The notes: generated from the sequence alone by a model not told the origin. Numbered from the stretch's first letter, positions 25,579 to 34,345 are shown. The stretch is DNA of 64,000 nucleotides from Chromobacterium alkanivorans (GCF_016937655.1 NZ_JAFHKL010000007.1:186001-250000), one strand, 5' to 3'. A program made the numbers and translations.

Positions 25579-26223
25579 ATGTCGCAAACGACGATCTGTA
25601 TCAAACCGCAGCTGCAGTTCAATTTAATTGGCCATGAAGACGCTGCAATGGCCGCGGATGGCAAGGGCGCGCAGTTCCAGATGAATGCGACTTGTTGCGG
25701 CCAAGAAGGAGGCAAGGGACAAGGCGTGCCCAGCGGCGCCGTCATGCATTTTGCCGCGGAGAAAGCCCCGGAAGGCTGGCTGAAGGCTGATGGCAAGGCC
25801 TATGCCAAAAGCGCGTATCCCACCTTGTTCAGCGTGATCGGCGACAGCTTCCGCGATGCGAAGAACAGCGACGAAGCCATGTTCAATGTCCCTGACCTGC
25901 GCGGCGAATTCATTCGCGGCTGGGACGACGGGCGCGGCGTAGATCCGGCTCGCAAGCTCGGCAGCGCGCAGAAAGGCACGCTGGTCGCCGCCAACGAGTA
26001 TTTCAGCGACAACGAGCTGTACAACATCAGCACCAATGTCGGCGCAGGACAGGCAGCCGCCGGCACCGCCGCCTTCGGCGCGGATATTCCTGACTTGGCC
26101 GGCTATCCCGGCCTGGAAATGCACTACGTGACCGGCGTCAAGGGCGCTTTGGGCAACTATGTCAGCTCGGTCGGCGCAGCCCGCCCGCGCAACATCGCCC
26201 TCTTGGCCTGCATCAAGGTCTGA
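25579..26223 (+). CDS. Phage tail-collar-domain protein (fibre tip-like)
   Basis: 214 aa. Residues 58-120 match the collar domain of short tail fibres (GAVMHFAAEKAPEGWLKADG, YPTLFSVIGDSF, FNVPDLRGEFIRGWDDGRG), and the end SVGAARPRNIALLACIKV is shared with the fibres at 39869 and 42140. The N-terminal 50 residues differ from the other fibres and lack their shared attachment segment. It stands apart from the fibre block, before the tail operon. ATG 25579 follows AAAGGAATCCAG. Confidence 0.8.
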   Translation: MSQTTICIKPQLQFNLIGHEDAAMAADGKGAQFQMNATCCGQEGGKGQGVPSGAVMHFAAEKAPEGWLKADGKAYAKSAYPTLFSVIGDSFRDAKNSDEAMFNVPDLRGEFIRGWDDGRGVDPARKLGSAQKGTLVAANEYFSDNELYNISTNVGAGQAAAGTAAFGADIPDLAGYPGLEMHYVTGVKGALGNYVSSVGAARPRNIALLACIKV

Positions 26224-26256
26224 TCCTCCCCGGCCGCGCCCGCGGCCGCAAGCTCC

Positions 26257-26301
26257 ACTGACATCGCTCAGCTAAGCCCAAAACCGCGGGCGCGAGACAA
26301 T
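26257..26301 (+). promoter_or_regulatory. ACTGAC-N33-GACAAT element before the tail operon (copy 2)
   Basis: ACTGAC at 26257, GACAAT at 26296. Located 38 bp before gp37, so it is well placed to drive the tail structural genes. A TTATCGATAA palindrome follows at 26305. Confidence 0.5.
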
Positions 26302-26338
26302 AGCCTTATCGATAAACCGATGAATCCTTGAGGAAATC

Positions 26339-27037
26339 ATGTCCCAGCTGATCCAACTGCAAGACGCCATCGCCGACCGCCTGCGCCAGGGCCTGGGCCG
26401 CATGGTGCGCGAAGTGGCGGCCGACCTGGACGAAACCGGCCTCTGCGGGCTGGATCTGGCGCAAGGTCGTCACCAAAGCCGGCTGACGCCGGCGGCGGGC
26501 AGCCCGGGCCTGAATCCGCAGGCGCTGGCGCGTTTGCCGGCCTTGTGGACCGTGGCCGGCGGCGTGACCGCCTGCCAGCCTTCGGCCAGCCAACGCCAGC
26601 GCTACAAGGCGCAGGCCCGCTTCACCGTCATCGTCGGAGACCGCCTGCAGGCGGATCGCGGCTACGCCGGCGCCGGCGTCTGGCAGCTGGTTTACGCGGT
26701 GCGCCGTTTGCTGGCGGCCCAGGATTTCAGCCTGGCGGTGTCGCCGCTGATTCCCGAGCAAGTGCGCCCGCTGGGCCAGGCCCAGCGGGACGGCGAGCCG
26801 TGGAGCCTGGTGGCCTGCGATTTCTCCACCCACTGGCTGGACGAGGCGCTGGACAACGGCCACTGGCCGTCGCCGCAGGGCGAGGCCGATCCGGACCAGG
26901 TGTTCGCCCGCTTCGGAGGCCGGCTGGAAGGCCCCGCCACCGAATGGCGCAGCACCCGGCTGGACTACAGCCTGGACGGCAAGCCGGGCGTCAAGGCCCA
27001 GGATGTCGTGCTGCAGCCCAAGCCGCCCCGCATTTGA
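26339..27037 (+). CDS. Mu gp37-like protein (DUF1834)
   Basis: 232 aa. Begins QLIQLQDAIADRLRQGLG and has ARFTVIVGDRLQADRGYAGAG followed by WQLVYAVRRLLAAQDF, the pattern of phage Mu Gp37 (DUF1834), encoded just before the sheath in Mu-like phages. Probably a tail completion or connector protein. First gene of the structural operon behind the repeated promoter-like element; TTGAGGAAATC before the ATG. Confidence 0.8.
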   Translation: MSQLIQLQDAIADRLRQGLGRMVREVAADLDETGLCGLDLAQGRHQSRLTPAAGSPGLNPQALARLPALWTVAGGVTACQPSASQRQRYKAQARFTVIVGDRLQADRGYAGAGVWQLVYAVRRLLAAQDFSLAVSPLIPEQVRPLGQAQRDGEPWSLVACDFSTHWLDEALDNGHWPSPQGEADPDQVFARFGGRLEGPATEWRSTRLDYSLDGKPGVKAQDVVLQPKPPRI

Positions 27038-27112
27038 TTTTTCGCAGTATCCCGCCGCGCCGTCCGGCGCGACGACTTTCCCCCAACCGCATCAATCAGG
27101 AGCCCATACTCT

Positions 27113-28534
27113 ATGGCCAGCCCCAACATCAGCTTCGACCAGATTCCGGCGTCCATCCGCAAGCCGGGCAAATACTTCGAGTTCAACACCAAGCTGGCGG
27201 TGCGCACCCTGCCGGGCAATCCGCAGCGCGTGCTGGTGATCGGCCAGCGCTTTGCCGACGCCGCTCAGCCGGCGCTGGCCGCGCTGGACGTGTTCAGCGA
27301 CGAGCAGGCCGCCCAGGCTTTCGGCCGCGGCTCCTACGCTCATCTGCTGGCCCGCGCCGCCATCAACGCCAATCCCTATCTGCAGCTCAGCGTGATCGCG
27401 GTTGACGACGCGGACAGCGCCGCCGCCGCCGTCGGCACCTTCACCTTCACCGGCCCGGCCACCGGCGCCGGCGTGGCCAGCCTGTTCATCGGCGGCCGCC
27501 GCATCGACGTGGCCGTGGCCGCCGGCGACGACGCCGCCAAGATCGCCGCCGCCGCCAAGGCCGCCGTCGACAAGCTGGCTGACCTGCCGGTGACCGCCGC
27601 CGTCGCCAAGGAAGTGCTGACCCTGACCGCCCGCCACAAGGGCGCGGCAGGCAACGCCGTCGCGCTGAAGGCGCAGGAGCAGATCGCCGGCCTCGGCATC
27701 ACCGTGGCCGCGATGAAAGGCGGCGCAGCCGATCCGGACATCGCTCCGGCGCTGGCGGCCGTGGTCAGCGGCGGCCACCACATCGTGGTCAGCCCGTTCA
27801 ACAACGACGCCGCCTTCACCGCGCTGCGCACCCATCTGGACTTCGTGTCCGGCCCGATGGAGCAACGCGGCGCCATCGGCGTGGTCGGCGCCGTCGGCGC
27901 GCTGGCGGAAGTCAGCGCCATCGCCTCCAAGCTGGCCAGCGGCCGCGTCAGCGCCGCCTGGTATCGCGGTTCCGCCAAACTGCCGGGCGAACTGGCCGCC
28001 GCCTACGCCGCGGTGATCGCCAGCGAGGAAGATCCGGCCCGTCCGCTGAACACCTTGGAACTCAAGGGTCTGGACGTGGTGGAACTGGCCGCCCGCACCA
28101 GCCGCACCGAGCAGGAAAACGCCCTCTACAACGGCGTGACCCCTCTGGAAGTGGGCCCGGGCGAGCGCGTGCAGATCGTGCGCTCCATCAGCACCTACAC
28201 CAAGGACGCCCAGGGCGTGGACGACGTGTCGCTGCTGGATCTGACCACCATCCGCACCCTGGACTACGTGCGCCGCGCCTGCCGCGAACGCGTGGCGCTG
28301 CGCTTCCCGCGCGAAAAGCTGTCCGATCGCACCCCGTCCAAGGTCCGCTCCGAGCTGCTGGACGTGCTCTACAAGCTGGAAGAGCTGGAAATCATCGAGG
28401 CGGTGGAAGCCAACAAGGACGGCCTGATCGTCGAGCGCGACGCGCAAGACGTGAACCGTCTGGACGCCAAGATCCCGGTGGACGTGGTCAACGGCCTGCA
28501 TGTGTTCGCCGGCCGCATCGATCTGCTGCTGTAA
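27113..28534 (+). CDS. Contractile tail sheath protein (Mu L-like)
   Basis: 473 aa, typical size. Begins ISFDQIPASIRKPGKYFEFN, the standard Mu-type sheath N-terminus; VLVIGQRF, FGRGSYAHLLARAAI and the C-terminal ERVQIVRSISTYTKDAQG and DLTTIRTLDYVRRACRERV belong to the sheath core that interlocks in the contracted state. Polymerises around the tube and contracts to drive it through the target envelope. Good site (CAGGAGC) before ATG 27113. Confidence 0.96.
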   Translation: MASPNISFDQIPASIRKPGKYFEFNTKLAVRTLPGNPQRVLVIGQRFADAAQPALAALDVFSDEQAAQAFGRGSYAHLLARAAINANPYLQLSVIAVDDADSAAAAVGTFTFTGPATGAGVASLFIGGRRIDVAVAAGDDAAKIAAAAKAAVDKLADLPVTAAVAKEVLTLTARHKGAAGNAVALKAQEQIAGLGITVAAMKGGAADPDIAPALAAVVSGGHHIVVSPFNNDAAFTALRTHLDFVSGPMEQRGAIGVVGAVGALAEVSAIASKLASGRVSAAWYRGSAKLPGELAAAYAAVIASEEDPARPLNTLELKGLDVVELAARTSRTEQENALYNGVTPLEVGPGERVQIVRSISTYTKDAQGVDDVSLLDLTTIRTLDYVRRACRERVALRFPREKLSDRTPSKVRSELLDVLYKLEELEIIEAVEANKDGLIVERDAQDVNRLDAKIPVDVVNGLHVFAGRIDLLL

Positions 28535-28687
28535 GCGGCGCGGGGTAAACACGCGGGGTGCCGCGGCGCGCCGTCTTGCCCCTGCGTGCTTACCCGAGCG
28601 GACCTAGTTTTCCTCGTTAACGCTTGACCCGGCGGCCCGCCGCCAAACCGGCAGGGCCGTCCACATGAAACCGAAAAGGACATTCAC

Positions 28688-29062
28688 ATGGCTTTGAAAG
28701 AATACGCAGGTTCGATCGTACTGGAAGTCAACGGCCAGGAAATCGACGTCATCGATCTGAACGTCAGCAGCAAGACCGGCCGCAAGCTGGTGAAAACCAT
28801 GAACAGCAGCGGCCGCGCCCGCGGCTTCGCGCGCGGCATCTCGGAATACGAGCTGTCCGTCACCGTCTCCATTCCGCTGTCCGGCGAGCTGGACTGGGAG
28901 GCGATCGAAGGAGCCAAGTTGACCGAATTCCCGGTGGCGCCGGGCGGCAAGCGCACCAGCTACCTGGATTGCTTCACTCTGGAAGTGGGCGAGAAATACG
29001 GAGTGGAAAGCGAAGCGCGCCGCGATATCAAGCTGCTGTCGCTGCGGAAGGTAATTGAGTAA
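28688..29062 (+). CDS. Tail tube protein (Mu M-like)
   Basis: 124 aa, right for a Mu/P2-type tube monomer. YAGSIVLEVNGQEIDVIDLNV is the strand pattern of the tube family, followed by TGRKLVKTMNSSGRARGFARG. Assembles into the inner tube within the sheath. It sits immediately 3' of the sheath gene as in Mu, and a strong terminator follows it, which may make sheath and tube more abundant than the downstream baseplate proteins. Confidence 0.9.
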   Translation: MALKEYAGSIVLEVNGQEIDVIDLNVSSKTGRKLVKTMNSSGRARGFARGISEYELSVTVSIPLSGELDWEAIEGAKLTEFPVAPGGKRTSYLDCFTLEVGEKYGVESEARRDIKLLSLRKVIE

Positions 29063-29082
29063 CACGCTTAGTTTGACTGTAT

Positions 29083-29110
29083 GCGGTGTGCCGATGGCAC
29101 ACCGCTTTTT
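29083..29110 (+). terminator. Strong intrinsic terminator between tube and downstream tail genes
   Basis: GCGGTGTGCC / GGCACACCGC, 3-base loop, then TTTTT. Perfect 10-bp stem in the middle of the tail operon, 15 bp before the next start codon. Confidence 0.85.
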
Positions 29111-29125
29111 CCCAGAGGGCACATT

Positions 29126-30919
29126 ATGGCGAATATGAAACAGAAACGCCAACAGGCTTTTGCTTCCAATAAGGCTACGTTGATCGATGAAATGCTAGCA
29201 GCAAATATCCGTGACCCTAAAGAGCAGGCGATGTTTCTGGCACAAATGGCTCATGAAAGTGGAGGGTTTGAATCTTTGCGGGAAGGGAATTACCGGACGG
29301 CAAAAAATGTATTGAAAAAATTCAAAGATCGGCTCAATGCACAAGGGATTACGACAGAGTCTCAAGTGCAGTCCTTAATAAATTCTGGTCAAGAAAAAGT
29401 ATATGAAGCAATTTATGGGGGTGAGTGGGGTAAAAAAAATCTAGGAAATAATAAAAAGGGAGATGGATTTAGATATCGGGGGCGCGGCTTCATACAAATC
29501 ACTGGTCGATCTAATTATGAGGCTGCGGGAAAAGCATTAAACTTAGATTTGATTGCCAACCCAGAGTTGGCCGAAAATGCTGCGATCGCTGCGAAAATTG
29601 CCACGTGGTTTTGGCAAAAAAAACAACCTGAAATAGTTAAATATGCCAGAAGCGGTAATGTGAGAGCCGTTACTAAACTGATTAATGGTGGTAGCAACGG
29701 ATTGTCTGATCGCCAAAAAAGATATCAGCGTTATTTGAGAGAATCTGGCTTATATAGGGTATCTCAAGCCCAACCTGCTGAAGGTGTAAATTCAAAGGGG
29801 GGTATCTCGGACTCAGTCGGAAGTGCACAACTTCAGTTGCAGTCAATGAAAAGTTATCCGGCTATTCTTGATCAGCGAGAACGTTTCAAGGGCTATCAAT
29901 ACGGGTATGGTGGTAACGGTAAGGCGAGTGCTGGTGGCGTTCGTAAAATTGATTGTTCAAATTTGGTTAACCAGGCAATAAAAGGCGCAGGTTACGAGAT
30001 ACCCTATGAAAATACGAGTGGACTGGATAAGTCAAAGTACTACGAGGAGGTCGATCTAAAAAACGTACGGCCAGGTGATATTGCTTTGTGGCGTGGTAAA
30101 AACAATCACACAGGCTTAGTTGAGGCGTTTGACGCTAAAACGGGAAACGGAAAATTTTTTGGCTCACAATCTAGCACTGGGCCTGCTTCTGCGAAATTTG
30201 GACCAGATAGTGGTTATTGGGAAGCCCCTAAAAAGTTTTTGCGACCCAGAGCAGAGTATTTGAACAAAGCAGGTGCTCAAAAGGTAGGAACACAAGAACA
30301 AGTTCAGCCCACAACGACGGTCAAAAACAAACGGCCCCAAGCTGAACAACAGACTGCAGACACAGGGGGCAAGCGTCAGGCCCAGCCACAAGAAACTGCC
30401 AAGCAAAAAGCTCAGCAGGCCAAGGCGCAAGAAGCGGCCAAGCAAAAAACTGAGCAAGCCAAGGCGCAAGAAGCGGCCAAGCAAAAAGCTGAGCAAGCCA
30501 AGGCGCAAGAAGCGGCCAAGCAAAAAGCTGAGCAAGCCAAGGCGCAAGAAGCGGCCAAGCAAAAAGCTGCGCAAGCCAAGGCGCAAGAAGCGGCTAAGCA
30601 AAAAGCTGAGCAAGCCAAGGCGCAAGAAGTGGCTAAGCAAAAAGCTGAGCAGGCCAAGGCAAAAGAGGCGGCTAAGCCTAAGGCAGCTCCCGTACCGGCT
30701 GGAGGGATCCTGCTACCCGAGGGAGGAGAAGTTGCCAGTACAAATACAGGGGGAGCGGATGCAGCTCAACTGCAAGCCATCTTGTCCGCCTTGCAATCCA
30801 CTCTGGCCCAACTCAGCAGCGTGCTGTCCCTACCGATCCAAGTCACCGTAGACGTCCAAAACGGCAATATCGTCGCCGCCGTCAACGCAGCCAATAGCCA
30901 ACAACAAAGGAGAAGCTGA
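29126..30919 (+). CDS. Chimeric tail lysozyme / putative tape-measure replacement (GH19, NlpC/P60-like, repeat, tape-measure-type tail)
   Basis: 597 aa in the slot where Mu-type tails have the assembly chaperone and tape measure. Residues 1-215: GH19 muramidase/chitinase, with candidate acid Glu44 in QMAHESGGF and signature YRGRGFIQITGR (117-128). Residues 250-375: NlpC/P60-like, with Cys277 in RKIDCSNLVNQ and His328 in NNHTGLVEAF. Residues 432-522: seven 13-residue Lys/Gln/Ala repeats, helical. C-terminus: LQAILSALQSTLAQLSSVL then IQVTVDVQNGNIVAAVNAAN, which resembles tape-measure ends. The first 1.2 kb is clearly AT-richer than its neighbours; the last 150 bp is not. ATG 29126 follows AGAGGGC. 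Stop overlaps the next start. Confidence 0.75.
   Translation: MANMKQKRQQAFASNKATLIDEMLAANIRDPKEQAMFLAQMAHESGGFESLREGNYRTAKNVLKKFKDRLNAQGITTESQVQSLINSGQEKVYEAIYGGEWGKKNLGNNKKGDGFRYRGRGFIQITGRSNYEAAGKALNLDLIANPELAENAAIAAKIATWFWQKKQPEIVKYARSGNVRAVTKLINGGSNGLSDRQKRYQRYLRESGLYRVSQAQPAEGVNSKGGISDSVGSAQLQLQSMKSYPAILDQRERFKGYQYGYGGNGKASAGGVRKIDCSNLVNQAIKGAGYEIPYENTSGLDKSKYYEEVDLKNVRPGDIALWRGKNNHTGLVEAFDAKTGNGKFFGSQSSTGPASAKFGPDSGYWEAPKKFLRPRAEYLNKAGAQKVGTQEQVQPTTTVKNKRPQAEQQTADTGGKRQAQPQETAKQKAQQAKAQEAAKQKTEQAKAQEAAKQKAEQAKAQEAAKQKAEQAKAQEAAKQKAAQAKAQEAAKQKAEQAKAQEVAKQKAEQAKAKEAAKPKAAPVPAGGILLPEGGEVASTNTGGADAAQLQAILSALQSTLAQLSSVLSLPIQVTVDVQNGNIVAAVNAANSQQQRRS
30419..30691 (+). repeat. Seven 39-bp tandem repeats within the chimeric tail gene
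   Basis: Units encode AKAQEAAKQKAEQ; the middle ones are near identical at DNA level, the outer ones diverged. In-frame gain or loss of units would lengthen or shorten a helical segment by 13 residues. Confidence 0.95.
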
Positions 30920-32226
30920 TGTTCAATCTCAGTCTGTTTGCCGGTTCCGCCGCCGGCGCGCTGGTGGACGCCAGTTTCCGCGGGGTGCGCTTTGAATGCC
31001 TGCGCAGCGTGGACAGCGCCCAGCGCGACCAGGCGATGCACGAATACCCCTATCTGGACGGCGCAGACGTCGAGGACCTGGGCCGCAAGGCGCGCAAGGT
31101 GTCGCTCAGCGTCTTCTTCTGGGGCCGCGATTATCAGCAGCGGCTGCGCGACTTCGTCGCCGCGCTGGACCAAGCCGGTCCGGGCGAACTGATCCACCCG
31201 GTATTCGGCAGCATGCCCAAGGCGCAGCTGCTGGATTACCAGATCAGCCACGAAGCCGACGCGCCGGACTCCTGCACCGTGGAAGTGAACTGGGTGGAGG
31301 CCACGCCGGGCAATCCCTTTTTCGCCAGTCAGCAGCCTTTGCAGCAGGTGGAGGCCATTGGCGCCTTGGCGGCCAAGGCGCGCAGCCTGGGCGGCGAGGC
31401 CTTCGCCAAGGCTCAGGGCCTGCTGCAAAACGCCAATACCGCGCTGACCCGGCTGGGCGCGCTGCGCGTGCGCTTGAGCGACACCGTGCGGCAGCTCGCC
31501 GGCATGGCGCAGCAAGGCATTGCCCAGGTGGTGGACTTGCTGGCCTATCCGCAGGCCTTCATCGGCCAGGTGACGTCCCTGGTGGACGAGGTCGCCAACT
31601 GGCGCTTCGGCGTCAAGCTGGAAATCTGGCCGGGCCTGAAGTGGGAGGCGGAGGCCAAGCTGCCGCAGGCCACTCTGGCCGACTGGAACGCGATGAAGGA
31701 CAGGCTCAACGGCGTGTCCAAGAAAATCGGCCGCGCGTCGGACAGCTTGAGCCAGGCCGGCAAGGCGCTGGAGGTCTGGACCGAGGACGAGCTCCGCATC
31801 GACGCGCTGCTCAAGCTGACCGTGTCCACCTCGATGGCGAACGCCGCCGCCGATCTGTTCCGCTCGGAAGCCGCGCAGCCCACGTTGACGCCGCCGGCGC
31901 TGGAGCAAGTGGCCGGCGACGTGCGCGCCACCTTGCAGCAGACCATAGAGCAATGGCGCAAGGCGCTGCCGGGCGAGGACGCGCGCCAGGTGATTGAAAG
32001 TCTGCGCGATCTGGGCCTGCAGGTGCAACGCAGCGCCGCCGGCCTGGTGGCCGCCAAGCCGCCCTTGATCACCCGCAAGGTGGAATCCGCCGCCAATCTG
32101 CGTCAACTGGCCCACCTGTGGTACGGCGACAGCGGCCGCGCCGCCGAGCTGCTGCGGCTGAACCCGCAGCTGGCGCATCCCAACCATCTGCAAGCAGGAG
32201 AGCTGATCCATGGCTACGCCCGCTAA
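30919..32226 (+). CDS. Mu N-like DNA-circularisation / tail protein
   Basis: 435 aa. The N-terminal domain (ASFRGVRFECLRSVDSAQRD, HEYPYLDGADVEDLGRKAR) is the DNA_circ_N family of Mu N, followed by a long helical middle and a LysM-like C-terminal segment (LAHLWYGDSGRAAELLRLNP). In contractile tails this protein sits at the hub or tube base. Its ATG overlaps the preceding TGA (ATGA) and its 3' end overlaps the next gene by 17 bp. Confidence 0.9.
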   Translation: MFNLSLFAGSAAGALVDASFRGVRFECLRSVDSAQRDQAMHEYPYLDGADVEDLGRKARKVSLSVFFWGRDYQQRLRDFVAALDQAGPGELIHPVFGSMPKAQLLDYQISHEADAPDSCTVEVNWVEATPGNPFFASQQPLQQVEAIGALAAKARSLGGEAFAKAQGLLQNANTALTRLGALRVRLSDTVRQLAGMAQQGIAQVVDLLAYPQAFIGQVTSLVDEVANWRFGVKLEIWPGLKWEAEAKLPQATLADWNAMKDRLNGVSKKIGRASDSLSQAGKALEVWTEDELRIDALLKLTVSTSMANAAADLFRSEAAQPTLTPPALEQVAGDVRATLQQTIEQWRKALPGEDARQVIESLRDLGLQVQRSAAGLVAAKPPLITRKVESAANLRQLAHLWYGDSGRAAELLRLNPQLAHPNHLQAGELIHGYAR

Positions 32227-33268
32227 GACCGTTTCGGCCAATAACGAAGTCAGCCTGGAGATCGCCGGCAAGGCGCATCGCTACTGGACCCAGTACAGCA
32301 TCGACTCCGATCTGACCGTGGCCGCCGACGCCTGGCAGGTGTCGTTGGGCCTGCCCGGCGGCGAGGTGCCGCCGGCGGTGGAGCCGGGCGCCGAGGTCAA
32401 AGTGCTGGTGGGCGCGGACGTGGTGCTGCAGGGGCGGGTGGACGACATCAGCCACAGCATAGGCGCGGGCAGTCACCAGCTGACGCTGTCGGGCCGGGAT
32501 CTGGCCGGCATGTTGCTGGATTGCAGCGCGCCGCTGCTCACCGGCAAGGGCATGACGCTGAGCGATGTGTTGGAGAACGTGATCAAGCCCTTGGGCGTCA
32601 GCCGTCTGCGCGTGGACGCCAAGGGCAAGGGCCAGATCGAGAAAATCAGCGTGGACCCGGGCAACAGCGCCTGGGACGTGCTGACCCGCGCCGCGGCGGC
32701 CAACGGCCTCGCCGCCTGGTTCGATCCGGACGGCACCCTGGTGGTGGGCGGCCCGGATTACAGCGCCCCGGCCAAGGCCAAGCTGATCCTGCGTCGCGAC
32801 GGCAAGGGCAACAATGTGCTCAGCCTGGCGGAAACCCGCTCCCACGCGCCGCGCTACTCGCAACTGACCCTGCTGGGCCAAGGCCACCGTCAGGCCTTGA
32901 CCCCGGGCAGGCACGATCTCAAGCATCAGTCCGCGGACCCGGACGTCCGGTATCACAAACCGCGCATCGTGGTGGAGCCGGACGCCGCCAATCCGGCGGA
33001 ACTGGCTGCGCGCGCGGACAAGATGCTGGCCGACGCCCGGCTGGCCGGCTACACCCTCAGCGCCACCGTGGCCGGCCATCGCAACAGCGCAGGTGAACTG
33101 TGGACCCCCGGCCAGCGCATCCAGGTGGAAAGCGAGCCGCACGGCATCAAGGGCGGCACTTATTTCCTGATGGCGCGCACCTTCAGCGGCGGACGCGGGC
33201 AGGGCAGCACCACCCGGCTGACGCTGAAAGAGGACGGCCGCTGGCTGCCGGCGATGCGCAAACGCTGA
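32210..33268 (+). CDS. Baseplate hub protein (Mu P / gp44, gpD-like)
   Basis: 352 aa. EVSLEIAGKAHRYWTQYSID, SITLSGRDLAGMLLDCSAP-like sequence (QLTLSGRDLAGMLLDCSAP) and VLTRAAAANGLAAWFDPDG belong to the Mu P/gp44 family, equivalent to T4 gp27 and P2 D, which form the trimeric hub at the tube tip. The C-terminal WTPGQRIQVESEPHGIKG is also conserved. Translationally coupled to the N-like gene. Confidence 0.92.
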   Translation: MATPAKTVSANNEVSLEIAGKAHRYWTQYSIDSDLTVAADAWQVSLGLPGGEVPPAVEPGAEVKVLVGADVVLQGRVDDISHSIGAGSHQLTLSGRDLAGMLLDCSAPLLTGKGMTLSDVLENVIKPLGVSRLRVDAKGKGQIEKISVDPGNSAWDVLTRAAAANGLAAWFDPDGTLVVGGPDYSAPAKAKLILRRDGKGNNVLSLAETRSHAPRYSQLTLLGQGHRQALTPGRHDLKHQSADPDVRYHKPRIVVEPDAANPAELAARADKMLADARLAGYTLSATVAGHRNSAGELWTPGQRIQVESEPHGIKGGTYFLMARTFSGGRGQGSTTRLTLKEDGRWLPAMRKR

Positions 33269-33288
33269 AACAAAGAAAGGTTGAAACG

Positions 33289-33888
33289 ATGTGGAATGAC
33301 GTAGACCAGAGAATCCGCCGCGCCTTCAGCAATGTGCGGCAGGGCTTCCGCGCGGTGCTGACCCGCGTGGACAGCGCCGGCGATGTGCAAACCGTTCAGG
33401 CCGACGCGCTGGCCGGCGAGCAGCTGCAGGACGCCGAACTGTTCCAGCACTACGGTTACAGCGCCAACCCGCCGCCGGGCAGCATGGCGGTGGTGTTGCC
33501 CCTGGGCGGGCGCAGCAGCCACGGCGTGGTGATCGCCACCGAACACGGCAGCTACCGGCTGAAACAGCTCAAACCCGGCGAAGTGGCGCTGTACAGCGAC
33601 GAAGGCAGCAAGATCGTGCTCAAGCGCGGCCGCTTGATCGAGGTGGAGTGCGACACCTTCAGCCTGCGCTGCAAGAACTGGCAGGTCAACGCCAGCGAAC
33701 AAGCCAGCTTCACCACGCCCACGCTCAGCACCAGCGCGCAGCTGGTGGCGCAAGGTCAGATCAAAGGCAATGGCGGCATGGCCATTCAGGGCAGCGTCAC
33801 CGTCAGCGGCGACGTGGTGGCCGGCGGCAAGAGCCTGGTGGGCCACCAGCATAACGGCGTGCACGGTACGACCAGCCCACCGTTGTAA
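33289..33888 (+). CDS. Baseplate spike protein (Mu gp45 / V-like)
   Basis: 199 aa. Residues 1-35 are helical (DQRIRRAFSNVRQGFRAVL), then an OB-fold (QDAELFQHYGYSANPPPGS, VVLPLGGRSSHGVVIATEHG) and a beta-helical needle ending GHQHNGVHG. The HxHN pattern is the iron-binding apex of contractile-tail spikes. It pierces the target outer membrane. ATG 33289 follows GAAAGGTTGAAACG. Confidence 0.92.
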   Translation: MWNDVDQRIRRAFSNVRQGFRAVLTRVDSAGDVQTVQADALAGEQLQDAELFQHYGYSANPPPGSMAVVLPLGGRSSHGVVIATEHGSYRLKQLKPGEVALYSDEGSKIVLKRGRLIEVECDTFSLRCKNWQVNASEQASFTTPTLSTSAQLVAQGQIKGNGGMAIQGSVTVSGDVVAGGKSLVGHQHNGVHGTTSPPL

Positions 33889-33943
33889 AACACGATTTTC
33901 ACCAAGCGTGCTGTTGATATCGCTTGTTTGAATGTTCGCCGGC

Positions 33944-33988
33944 ACTGACCCGCTTCCCTTATCCCCAACCCTTTCAAACCCGGAAAAT
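33944..33988 (+). promoter_or_regulatory. ACTGAC-N33-GAAAAT element before gp46 (copy 3, weak)
   Basis: ACTGAC at 33944, GAAAAT at 33983, the same 39-nt spacing. The second part lies 6 bp before the gp46 ATG and overlaps its probable ribosome-binding site, so a promoter here would give a leaderless message. Possibly coincidental. Confidence 0.25.
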
Positions 33989-33994
33989 AACGCC

Positions 33995-34345
33995 ATGGAC
34001 CCTCTATTGGACCCCATTACCGGCGATTACGCCGGCTCCACCACTGACACTCTGGCCAACGCCGTCTACCTGAGGCTGATGACCCCGCTGGGCGGCTGGT
34101 GGGCCGATCCCGAACTCGGCTCCCGCCTGCATCTGTTGTCGCGCAGCAAGGACAGCAGCCAGATCGATCTGCTGGCCTGCCAGTACGCCGAACAAGCCCT
34201 GCAACCGCTATTGCGCGACGGCCGCGCCCGCCGCGTAGGCGTAGAGGCGCAGCGCCCGGGCAGCGGCCGTTTGCTGCTGCTGGTCGAAGTGGAAGAGGCC
34301 GGCGGCCAGACCCGACATTTCCAACACCACGTGAGGATAGCCTGA
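33995..34345 (+). CDS. Baseplate protein (Mu gp46, GPW/gp25 family)
   Basis: 116 aa. AVYLRLMTPLGGWWADPELGS is the gp25/GPW lysozyme-like baseplate fold's signature as seen in Mu gp46 and P2 W; it nucleates sheath assembly. ATG 33995 is chosen with GGAAA upstream; an in-frame ATG at 33932 has none. Stop overlaps the gp47 start (TGATG). Confidence 0.85.
   Translation: MDPLLDPITGDYAGSTTDTLANAVYLRLMTPLGGWWADPELGSRLHLLSRSKDSSQIDLLACQYAEQALQPLLRDGRARRVGVEAQRPGSGRLLLLVEVEEAGGQTRHFQHHVRIA

Noticed and set aside
30164-30657. Leu/Phe-rich and Ala/Cys-rich reading frames on the minus strand over the tandem repeats
   Set aside because: They are antisense readings of the 39-bp repeats; periodicity alone keeps them open. 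No ribosome-binding site, and the sense gene is clearly coding.
30419-30691. Possible CRISPR array
   Set aside because: The 39-bp units are contiguous, in frame, and have no spacers. No cas genes in the window.
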